DNA from: Breoghania sp.
GTDB lineage: Bacteria; Pseudomonadota; Alphaproteobacteria; Rhizobiales; Stappiaceae
Direction of reading: 5' to 3'
Length of the DNA stretch: 64,000 nt
NCBI RefSeq assembly: GCF_030066895.1
Contig: NZ_JASJAV010000030.1
Coordinates: 124,001-188,000 of the forward strand
Shown in pieces: positions 19,501-31,500 of this stretch. Made by a program: the position numbers and the translations under genes. The notes under the pieces are model-generated. The model ran no database searches. It saw nothing but the letters and a program-made list of their open reading frames with translations, and had not been told where the DNA came from. Positions within the stretch are counted from its first letter, which is position 1. Every line of letters begins with the position of its first letter.

Positions 19501-22500
19501 ACCGCCTCGCCCGGCACCATGCCGTCCGCGCCCGCGCCGAAGGCCGCGCAATGCCCGGTCGGCGAGAGCATGGCGGCGGCATTGGCATAGCGGAAGAAGC
19601 GCGGCGAGCATTGCACAAAGACGCCACCTGCCAGCGCCATTTCGCATTCGCCGTCGCGCAGACTCCGGCAGGCGGTGTGGAGAGCCACGAGCGAGCTGGA
19701 ACACGCCGTATCGATGGCGACGGCCGGGCCTTTCAGATCGAGCAGATAGGAAATGCGCGAAGGGATCAGCGAGGTGGTGTTGCCCCAGAAGGCTTGGCCC
19801 GGTGGCTGTTCGGTGAAAAGCTCCTGATAGTCGCCGTGCGCACAGCCGACGAAGACGCCGATGCGGCGCCCGACCATGTCCTCGCCGCCGTGCCCCGCAC
19901 TTTCCAGCGTCTTCCATGCCTCTTCGAGGAAGAGCCGTTGTTGCGGGTCCATGTAGGTGGCCTCGACGCCCGAAATGCCGAAAAAGACCGGATCGAACCG
20001 GTCGATACCATCGATAAAGCTGCCGTGGTGGCCGTAGGTGCCCGGCTCGGCATCCTTGTAGAAGGGCGTGAGATCGAAGCGGCTGACCGGCTCGATCAGA
20101 TCCTCGCCCGCCTTCAGGTACTGCCACAGGGCGTCGAGGGTTTCCGATTTCGCAAACCGGCCGCTCGCGCCGACGATGGCGATTGGCGCGTGCGCCTTAT
20201 CGCGACCGGCAGAGATGGTTTGCTGCGGCTGGGCGACGGCGGCGGGAGGCGCTTGCGGTTTGGTGAGGGCAAGCTCGCGTTGCTCACCGAGGAGATGCTG
20301 CTCCAGCCGGGCGACATTGGCGAAATCGAACAGGTCGGTCTGGTCGACCTCGATTGTGAGCGCCTTGCGCAGACGGTGAACGAACTCCGCGCCGAGAATG
20401 GAGTCGAGCCCGTAATCGGCAAAACTGCGCGCCGGATCGATGCGCGAGGGCGCCATGTTGAGCGTTTCGCCAAGAGCTGCGAGAAGTCTCTCACGCAAGG
20501 CGAGGCCCGGTTCCGACGGCTCTTCAAGTGGCGTGGAGGCGACGGGTTTCGAAACGGCCGCGCCGCTCGCACTTGCCACGATGATCTGCTGGCCGAGCGC
20601 CTGTTCTGCGTGCGAGGAGACCGCCTCCCATTGGAACCCGGAGGCCTCCAGCCCGGCCTTCCAGTTCTCCGCCGTCAGCGAGGGTGTACCCGGAATGCGC
20701 CGGTCCGGATCGGTGAAGCGCCACCAGCCCTCAAGCAGGCCGAAGGTGACGTGCGTGAAGAGAGTCGGCCTGCTCGTCTCGTTCAACAGCAGTACCGCGC
20801 CGGGCGCCATCGTCTCGCGCACGCGGGCGAGGGTTTCGTGAATGTCGGCGGTGGCGTGCAGCACGTTGGCGGCGATGACGAGATCGTGCGCGCCCGGCTC
20901 GACGTCCTGACCGGCGAGCGGCTTCTCGATATCGAAGAGCGCCGTCTTGAGGCCAGGAACGCGGCCTGAATAATGACGCTCGGCGTGGATCAGAAAGGCG
21001 CGTGAGACATCGGTGTAGACATAGGCAGCGATGCGGTCGGCGAAGGTCGCGAGCGCATCGAAGACCGGCTCGCTGGTGCCGCCGGTGCCCGCGCCGATTT
21101 CCAGAATACGGAGTTTGTGCGAAGGCTCGCTCCACCCGGCCGCGACTTGCACGGCAGCCTCAGCCACCGTGCGGCTGAACCGGGCGGCAACCTGGTTTTC
21201 CTTGTAGACGGCCTCGACGAGCGTCTGATGACCTTCGGGAAAGAGGATATCGGTCGCACGCAGCTTTCCTGTCAGGATCTCCGGCAAGGCCCGCAAGGCG
21301 GCTTCCGCGAGATCCATCTGCGCCGAAGGCCCGCCCGCCTGACGGAGAGCTTCCCATGCGGCCCACGCCTCGGAAAGCGACAGGCTTTCGCCGTCATGCT
21401 CTGAGGCGAGAAGCCCCCTCGCCGCCTTGAGCCAGGCGCGGTAGGAGGGATTGACATCCGGTTCCGAAAGATCGCGGAGGGTCTCCCCGAGCACCTGCGC
21501 GAGGGCTGTTTCCAGCGTCTCAAGCTCGGTCTTGAGCGCTTGGTCTCCGGAGCGAGCTTCGATGACCCTAAGGAGGCTGTCGGCCCCTTTTGTGTCAGGC
21601 GAGAACCGTAACGCGGAGTTGATCCCAAGGAGGTCGGCGGGCAACCAATAGCGGGTTTTCTCGAAGGGATAGGTCGGCAGGGAGACGATGCGGGGGGGAG
21701 ATGTCCGGCGCAGATCGGGCCAGTCGATATCGGCGCCCTCGAGCCAGAGCCCCAGGACGGCTTCAAGGCGCCCCGCCTCCCAGGCGCGCGCAACGACTTC
21801 GTGGATGACGGCATCTCCGGCGAGCGCGGCCAGGGCGCTGCGTTTTCCGTCCGCCTTTCCGGACAGGACCGGGATATCGACCTCGCGTCCCGCCAGCCAG
21901 GCTTCAAGCGCTCTCGTCAGGTCTGCAACGCTTCCGGCCAGAACCGCGAGCCTGCTCTCCATCGCCTCGCGCCCGACCTGCAGCGTATAGGCGATATCGG
22001 CCAGCTTCAGCGCGGTTTCCGGTGGGGGCGCCTCGCCGCCCTTGGCGCAGACTGCCTCTGCCAGACCGGTGACGGAGCCTGCCAGGTCCAGTTCCGCCGG
22101 GCTTACGGAGGCCCCGAACGAGGCTTCGCACCATGTCCGCAAGGCCGGGATATAGGAGGCATCAAGGCCGAGCGCGTCGAATGTCTCATCACAATCGATA
22201 TCGGCCGGATCGACATTCAAAAGGCGGCCGATTTCACCTCTCAAAGCCTCGCGCGCCTTGGCCGGATCGGGCAACGCTTGCGATGCTTGCGGGGGCGTCT
22301 TCCGCAAGAACGCGATCAATTGGCGAACCTGTTCCTTCAGCCGCTCGTCGGTGCGGGCCGAGAGGACGATCGCCTGCGGGCCGGAGCAGGTTTCCGCATG
22401 CCGGGACGGATCCTGCGGCTCGGCCCATTCCTCCACGATCACGTGGGCATTCGCACCACCTGCGCCGAAGGACGAGATACCGGCACAGCGCTGGCCGGAG

Positions 22501-25500
22501 GTCGTCCACGGGGCCGCCTCGCGTTGCAGGGTGAACGGCGTCTTCGCCAGATCAATATTCGGGTTGATCCGCTCGGCATGAAGGCTCGGCACGAGCGTGC
22601 GGTTTTTCATCTGCAGGACGACCTTGGTCAGCCCCGCGATACCGGCCGCCGCCTCCAGATGCCCGATTGAGGATTTCACCGAACCGAGCGCGCAGATGCC
22701 TGTCGCGGTTGTGTCGCGCGCAAAGGCCTGCGTCAGCCCATCAACCTCGATCGGGTCGCCGAGTTCCGTGCCCGTTCCGTGCGCCTCGATATAGCCGATC
22801 TGATCGGCGCTGAGGCCTGCGCAATCGAGGGCGGCGCGCACTACGTCGCGCTGGGCGGCGGGGCTCGGCACGGTGAAGCCGTTGGTCCGCCCACCGTGAT
22901 TGACCGCCGTTGCCCGGATCAACGCGTGGATGCGATCGCCGTCGGCCAGGGCTTGCGACAACGGCTTGAGGAGGACGCAGCCCACTCCCTCGCCCGGCAC
23001 GAAACCGTCCGCGCCCTCGCCGAAACTGCGGCACTCGCCGGAGGGGCTCAGCATATGCGCCGCGCTCAGTTCGACGTAAGTCGAGGAATGCAGGTAGAGA
23101 TTGACGCCGCCCGCGATCGCCATGGCGCAGCTTCCGCGCCGCAAATGCTCGCACGCCTCGTAGATCGCCGTCAGGGACGACGAGCACATGGTATCGACCG
23201 GCATGCTGGGACCGGCAAAATCGAAGAGATGGGAGACCCGGTTGGCGATGCTCGCAAACGACGTTGTCGGGCGCACCCTCGCCCCGCCTTGTGTGCGGTA
23301 CGGGCCGTAGAGAGCATAGCCCGTCTTGGTGACGCCCGCGAAGACACCGACGCGCGCGCCCTCGTGCTCACATCCTGCGATCTGTTTCAGACGGGCACGG
23401 GCGTAGCCCGCATCTTCCAGCGCCTGCCAGGCGCTCATCAGAAAGAGACGTTCCTGCGGGTCCATCGCCGCCGCATCGCGGGGCGATAGCCGGAAGAACA
23501 GCGGATCGAATTCCGCAAAGCCTTCGAGGAACGCGCCCCGGCGGGAGTAGCTCTTGCCCTCGGCTGCCGCTTGGTCGGGATCCGGCTCATAAAAGCCATC
23601 CATCGACCAGCGTTCGGCCGGGATATCGTGCACGGCATCATGTCCGGAGACGAGATTTTGCCAGAAGGCATCGAGATCCGGCGCATCCGGATAGGTGCCG
23701 CTCATGCCAATGATGGCGATGGGCTCGTCCCGCGACACGGTGGTTTCGGGGGCCGAGGGCGCGAGTTGAGCGGCGGCGCGGACCGGAGCAGGTTCCGCAA
23801 TCCCGCACCAGCGGGCGCAAGATGCGGGCTGGGCCACGACGAGATAGTCCGAGACGGCGGCAAGCGTGCGGTGGCGGAAGAACAGCGTCTTCGGCAGATC
23901 CTCGAAGATATCGCCGAGCGCGTTGTTGAGCCGAGTGATCATCAGGGAGTCGATGCCGTAGTCTTCCAGCGGCACTTGCGCGTCGATGGCCGAGGCCGTG
24001 AGGCCGCTCGCTTCGGCGAAGAGCGCGGCGAGCCTTGCGCGGGTCTCGGCCGCGAGTTCCTGCGATGGTGCGTGGTCTTGGACGGGAAGCATCGAAAGAC
24101 GCGAAGGTTCCTCCGCACTTCCGGCGAAGAAGGTGCGGATACGCTCTCCGGCGCCTGCGACCACTGCGATTTGGGTAGCCTCCTGCCCGAGTGCGCGACG
24201 CAGTGCCTCAAGCCCGGCCTCCGTTTCCAGAGGACGCTGGCCCATGCGACGGAAGAGAGCCTCGCGGGTCGGTTCATCGACGCGCATGCCACCATCACGC
24301 CAGAGCGGCCAATCGATGGCCTTGATCCGGCCGCTGAAGGCGCGGGCAAGCGCGTCGAGGAAGCCGTTGGCGGCCGCATAGTCCGCCTGTCCGGCATTGC
24401 CGAAGGGACCGGCCAGCGAGGAGAACAAAACGAAGGCATCAAGGTCTAATCCGGCGCAGGCCTCGCGGAGCGCCACCGCGCCGTCGATCTTCGGAGCCAG
24501 CACCGTCTCGATATCGTCGTCGAGCTTGGTTGCGATGAAGCCGTCGCGCAGCACGCCTGCGCAATGGAAAACGACGTTCAGCCCGCCGTGGACTTCGACG
24601 ACATGATCGACCAGCTCCTTGACCGCGCCCGCGTTCGTCAGATCGACTTGCCGATAGGCTGTGACCGCTCCGAGGTCGCGCAGGTGGGCGAGGAATGCCG
24701 TACGGTCCTCATCGAGCGGACGGCTTCCGGCCAGAACCAGCACCGCGCCCTTTGTTGTCTGCGCGATATGCTCGGCCAGCAGACGACCGAGCCCGCCCAT
24801 GCCGCCCGCGATCAGGTAGACGCCACCATCGCGCCGGCTTTGCGCTGGGGCGGACGCAGGGATTTCCAGCCAGACGCGGATTTCGCGTCGGCCGTCACGG
24901 TGGCGGATATGGCTACCGGTCGGGGCGCCACTGTCCTCGGACAACCAGCGGGAAATCTCATCGCCCGCATTCTCGGGAACCTCGATGACCTGACTGCGGA
25001 TGCGCGGATCTTCCTGTGCCGCGCTTAGCAGCATACCGCCGAGGCCGCTCAGAAGGCTTCCTTCGCCGTTTCCGGGAACGACAAGTTGAACGAGAACGGA
25101 CTCATGGCCGGAAGCAGCCATTTCCGCGCGCAGGAGACCCAGCACTTGCCGGGCAGCGTCCTTGTATCTCACGCCGACATCGTCTCGCGCGAGACTCAGG
25201 TAATAGACTTCGGCAGCGTCGCTTTCGGGAATTGAGACGCCGCAGCCGATGACGATCCGTCGCCCGGAGAAGGTTTGCCCCAGCACCTCGGCTTTCTGCC
25301 AGTCGGCGGCGAAGAAGAGCGTTTCACTTTCGTCGCTCGCTGTCTGAATGCCCGGCAACCAGAAGCGCGTTTCGGCGAAGACGCGCGGGGGCCGCGGGTG
25401 ACGGTTTTCCCCGCTCGGCCGGTCATAACTTTCCAACACCACGTGGGCATTGGAGCCACCGAAGCCGAAGCTGCTGACCCCGGCGCGCCGGGGGTGTTCC

Positions 25501-28500
25501 GGGCCCCCGTCCGGCCAAGCTTCGCGGCTCGTCACGATGTGGAACGGGGTGCCATCGAGATTTATGTGCGGATTGAGCGGCTCGCTGTGAAGCGTCGGCG
25601 GGAGTTCGCCGCGCCGTATGGCGGTCAGAACCTTGATGACGCCGGCAAGCCCGGCGGCCGCCTCCAGATGACCGATATTGGATTTAACCGTGCCGAGTCC
25701 AATGGACGGACCAGTCGAGAAGCCATCGCCCCTCAGGTCCTCGAAAGCCCGGCTCAGACCGTTGATCTCGACGGGGTCACCCAGTTCCGTGCCTGTGCCG
25801 TGGGCCTCGATATAGGAGATACTCGCCGGATCGCTCCCGCGCATCGCCTCCTTGATGAGAGCGCCTTGCGCCTTTGCGTTCGGGGCCGTCAGCGCGCCGG
25901 AGCGGCCGCCGTGATTTTCCGCCCCACCTGCGATCACGCCCAGGATGCGATCGCCGTCGCGCTCCGCATCGGCGAGGCGCTTGACCAGAAGCGTGACGAC
26001 GCCCTCGCCGCGGGCATACCCGTCCGCCGCCTTGCCGAAGGTGTGGCAGCGGCCGGTGGGCGACAGCATGCCTGCCAGTGCCGGGCCCTCGAAGCCTTCC
26101 AACGCAAGACACAGGTTCACGCCGCCGACGATGGCCGCATCGCATTGCCCCGCCAGCAACGCATCGCGGGCGCGCAGCAGGGCGACCAGCGAGCTTGAGC
26201 AGGCAGTATCGATCGACTGGCTCGGCCCGTTCAGATCGAAGAAATGCGACAGGCGATTGGCGGCCATGGCGAGCGAGTTGCCGGTCGCCAGATATCCGTC
26301 GCTCGCCAACCCTTCTGCACGCCAGAGCGAGGCATAGTCGAGCGCCGAGATACCAACAAAGACGCCCGTGTCGCGCGGCAGATCCTCAGGCCGGTAACCG
26401 GCATCCTCCAGCGTCCGCCAGGTGCTTTCCAGAAGCAGGCGTTGCTGCGGATCCATCCGCTCCGCCTCGACCGGTGAGACCTTGAAGAGGGCAGCGTCGA
26501 ACCGGTCGACACCCTCCAGAAACCCGCCGTGCCGGGTGAAGCCCGCCTTGCGCAGATGCTCCGCGTAAGCGGGCGAGTAGCGATCCATCGGCATGTCGCG
26601 CGTCAGGTCGCGACCGGCCAGCAAGTTATCGAAGAAACTCTCGATATCCGGACTTTGCGGGAAACGGCCCGCCATGCCGATGACGGCGATGCGGGTGTCG
26701 GCAGTCCCAGAAGAGGTTTTAATGGCCGGCATTTCACGGGCGACGACGGGGGCTTTCGTTGCAACGGTGGCCGCGGCCGGGGCTGGCTCCTTCGCCCTTT
26801 CGGAGACGGTCACGCCGTGGCGCTTGATCAGATGATCGGCCAGCGCCTCGATATGCTCGCATTCGAAGAAGATCGCAGGCGACAGATCGATGCCATAGGT
26901 GGCGCTGAGGTCGTTGGCGTAGCGGGTCAGCGAGATGGAATCGAAGCCAAGATCGTGGAAGGTATCGCGCATGCCGATATCAGCGGCCGCGAATTTCAGG
27001 ATGTCTGCTGCTCTGCGCCGCAGGTCATCGCGAAGCGATTGCGAGGACGGCGTGATTGGCGTGGCTTGCTCGTTTGTCTCCGGCACACTGGAGAGGATTT
27101 GCGCCTCCTCGCCCATCGCGATGCTGGACAGCGTCCCGACGACGCGGCCGGTTTGATCGAGGAACTGAATGTTCAGGATGCCGGACGGCTCCGGCCTGCA
27201 CAGCACGTTCGCGATGTCGCCGCCGGAAAATACGGCGCCTGCCATGCCGTGCAGCGCTGCACCCGCGCTCTCCGGAGAGCTCAGAAGCATCGCCTCGAAG
27301 GCGGCACCGAGGGCCAATGCGGGGCACAGCGTGTTCCGCTTGAAGAAATCCTGCTGGGGTTGGTCTTCGCGCAAGGCGCAGAGAATGCCGCCGTCGGGCA
27401 GATGCCAGAGTTCCCGGATGCTTTCGAGATAAGGTCCGAAGGACAGGCGGTGTGTTTTCAGGGCCGCGTAGACGGCCTTGTGATCGAGCACCTCGACGGC
27501 TCGAGCGCGCAACGCCTCGAGATCGATCTGCGATTCCGATGTGGGCTCCGCATCCGTGACGTTGGCCCGAACCCAGCACGACCGCATTCCCTCGACCGTC
27601 ACCAAGTCGATGCGGACGGCTCCTCCCGGCTCCACCGCGATTTCCAGATCCCGGACGTTGGGCCAGTCTGGGTTCATCTCGATCCGCAGGTCTGTCACCC
27701 AGGGATGGACCGCAATGCCTGCGATCCTCGCGGCGGCCGCGACGATCTCGGGGGCCACGGTCGGCAGGACAGTTTCGCGGCCGCCGTCGAGCCAAACGTA
27801 GTCGCGCAGTTCCTTCAGGTGGATCGCGGTCGTGTAGCGCAGGCCGCTCGCATCCGAGCGGTTGAGGCCGATGAAGGGATGGAGTTTCGAACGCGCGCCC
27901 ATTGGATTGATGACCGACGGGACATCCGGCTCGGACTGATACCAGCAGTGGATCTTCTCGAACGGATAGGCGGGCAGCGAGATCCGCCTGACGTCCCGCC
28001 CCCGATTGAGGCGATCCCAGTCGATCTCCGCGCCGTTTACCCAGGCGGCGCCGACACGTTCCAGACGGCGCGCGGCGCAATCGGCGGTGATCGCCTCCCG
28101 GTCCTGCGGCGGATCGACATCGAGGATCGAGGGCACATGGACCATGCCGGGTGCGAGGGTGCCATCGCGGAGGAAAGCGCAGATCGCGGCAAGCACGTCT
28201 GCCCCGTCGCGGGCGACGAAGGCCAGACGGGCGGTCAGTTCGTTGCGGCCAACCTGAAGCGTGTAGGCGATGTCGGAAAGGCGGGTGTCCGGTTGATCTT
28301 CGAGGAAGGCGGCGAAGCGGTCCAGCACGGCGCGGAGCCGGTCAGAAGTCAGGGCGGAGAAGACCAGCAGGTCCGGCTCGTGCCGGTCCTCAGTACGGGC
28401 AGGCGCGCGATACTCCTCGATGAGGATGTGGGAGTTCATGCCGCCCGCGCCGATGGAGGTTACTCCGGCACGGCGCGGCAGTTCTTTTCCGCCCTCGTCG

Positions 28501-31500
28501 AGCAGCCTTTTCCAAGACGCAAGTTCGCGCTGGACGTAGAAGGGTGAGGTCGCAAACGGAATATCGGGGTTGAGCGTTTCGGCATGGAGCGAGGGGGCAA
28601 GCTGTCCGTGCTTCAGTTGCGCCAGAACCTTGACGATGCCCGCAAGTCCCGAAGCCCCGAGGAGGTGGGCGACGTTGCTCTTCACCGTGCCGATCGGGCA
28701 GGTCTGCACAGCCCTGGTGTGCTTGCGGAAGACCTGTGTCAGCGCCTTGATCTCGATGGGATCACCCAGCGCCGTGCCCGAGCCGTGGCCCTCGATATAA
28801 CCGATGGTTTGCGGGCCTATGCCCGCATCCTCCAGCGCGCGCTCGATGGCTGCGGCCTGCTGGTTCGGGTTGGGCACGGTGAAGCCGTTGCGCACGCCCG
28901 CATTGGAAATGCCCGATCCGGTGATCACGCCGTAGATGTGATCGCCGTCGCGCTCCGCATCGATAAGCGGCTTCAGAACCAGCGCGCCGACACCCTCGCC
29001 CAGAATGGTACCCTCCGCGCCGAGGCCGTAGCCGCGGATGACGTCGGCAGACTTGGTGGTGAAATGCTCCTGCGAGGTGGCGATGAGCTTTTGCGGGTGG
29101 AGCAGCAACGACACGCCGCCCGCCAGCGCCATGCGGCAGCGGCCTGCCCTGAGCATGTGGACTGCCTCGTGCACGCAAGTGGAGGAGGCCGAACACATGG
29201 TGTCGAGGAAATAGGACGGGCCGGTGAAGCCGTAATAGTAGGACACCATGTTGGGCACGGTGCCGGTGTAGCTGCCGCTCGCCAGCGAGCCGCGCATCAG
29301 CATGTTCTGGAAGCCGTAGAGATCGTACTCGTTGGTCATCGAGCCGACGATCACCGCAACATCGCCGCCCATCCGTCGCGCCATTGTCTCGCGCGAATAG
29401 CCCGCATCCTCGAAGGCCTCGACGCTTGCCTGCAAGAACAGGCGAACCTCCGGCGACATCAGTTCGGCTTCGGCCTGCGAGATGCGGAAATAGCGCGGAT
29501 CGAACTTGTCAATATCGGGCAGAAAACAGCCGGTTTTGACCACCGTCTTGCCGAGAACGTCGCGCTCGAGATGATGGAGCGCGGCGTTGTCCCACCGCTC
29601 CGACGGCACCGGCTCGAACCCATCGATGCCCTCCGACAGCATCTTCCAGAAGGCTTCCTGCGTATCGGCATTGGAGACGTGCAGCGACAGGCCGACGATG
29701 GCGACATCATGCCGGTCGTCGTGCTGCGGCTTGAAGACCTCGGGGCCTTGCTCTTCGCTGATCGGAGGAGATGTCACGACGCTCACCGGTGCGGCGTTGA
29801 CGGCGACGGCTTCACGGTCGGTCTCCAGCGGAGGTTCCTCGCGCTCGAGCTCGTCAGCAAAGAGCGCGCGCAGAGCGCCCCCACGCTCGGCGACCAGATG
29901 ACCGGCGACGCCTTCCAGATCGACATATTCGAAGAATAGCGTCTTCGACAGCGGCCCAAGCCCCTCCTCCAGCCGGTTCGTGCTCTCCACGATGGCGATG
30001 GAATCGAGGCCGTATTCCTCCAGCTTGCGGTTGGCGCGGATGCGGGTCGCGTCCATTTCCAGAACGTCGGCCAGGATATCGCGGAGGTGATCGACGGTCC
30101 GTTTCAGGAGCGCCGCGTCGTCGATTTCGGTGGCGCCTTCCGAGACCGTTGATTGCGGGGCCGAGGGTTGGGCGTTATCCGGGGCACGGCCATAGTCATC
30201 GAGAACCCCGTCGATGCGTTCCAGATCGCCGTAGAGGACGGTGCTGCGCGGCGAGCCGGGACCTGAGAGGATCGTTTCCAGCGCCACCAGCCCGGCCTCG
30301 CGAGGAAGCGGCGACAGGCCGAGGCGGCGGCGCATGACTTGCCGGGTCGCCTTGTCGGCGGACATGCCGCCGTCCGCCCAGAGCGGCCAGGCGATCGCGA
30401 CCGTCTGGCCGTGACACTTGCCTGCGGCGACTTCCGCCGCGCGGCGTTCGGCGAAGGCATCCATGAAGGCATTGGCGGCTGCATAGACCGATTGCCCGGC
30501 ATTGCCGAAAACCGAGGCGATCGAGGAACACAGCACGAAGAAATCGAGCGGCAGATCGTGGGTCGCCCGGTCGAGATTGAGTGTTCCGGCAACCTTGGGC
30601 GCGAAGACGGCAGCTGCCTGCTCCGGCTCTTGCGTCAGGATATAGCCGTCATCCAGAACACCCGCCGTGTGGATGATGCCTTTCAGCTTGCCGTGGTCGC
30701 GCGCGATCTCGGCCGCGACGGCCTCGACCTGCGTCCCATCGGCGATATCGCAGGGGCGGTAGAAGATCTCGATTCCGGCCGAGTGTTGCGCCTCAAGCCA
30801 GATGCTCGCAGGTGCATCCGGCTCGGCGCGTCGGCCGGTCAGGAGCAGCTTGTGTGCGCCGCGGGAAATCAGCCAGTCGGCAAAAATCCGTCCCAAGCCG
30901 CCGAGGCCGCCGGTGATCCAGTAGACGCCGTGCAGATCGATGGCCCGCATGTTCGTGTCGCCGCAAAGCGTATCGGAAACCGGCAGCCACGCGCGGCGGA
31001 TGCCGCCTGCATCGTACCACAATTCCGTTAGGGTATCGCGGGCGCGGCTTTCGGCCGATGTGATGGATTTCAGCCGATCCGGCGTGACGTCGCCCGCGAT
31101 CCGGATCACCCGCCCCGCGAGCTTCGGGCTTTCGATATGCACGGTTTTCAGAAGGCTTGCGAGTGGAGCCGTAGCGGGGACGGTATCAGTCGTGAGGACG
31201 ATGAAATTGACCGGCTCGGAGGATCGATCTCGCAAGGCTTCGCGAACCGATGCGGAGACAGTAGTGAAGAGCGTCTCGACGGCCTCCGCCTCGCCAAGTG
31301 CAGAGACATCGGGCAGGATCTCGACTGTCCAGCCCGGTTCGCGCGCAAGGGCAGCCTTGGTCTCGGCATCCGTTCCGGCGAGGAGCACGCGGACGTTCGC
31401 TTGCGGCGCGTCCTGTCGCAGATCGAGCGGCATCGGCTGCCAGCCGCCGTCGGTGACGAAGAGCTGCATCGCCGTCTCGTCCCGCGGCTCGGACGCCGGA

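Noticed and set aside
28400..29710. KS2 of PKS1 as an inactive (KS0) domain
   Set aside because: Although its motifs are divergent (EGHGSGT, KSNVAH), the Cys and both His residues are present, so loss of condensing activity cannot be claimed.
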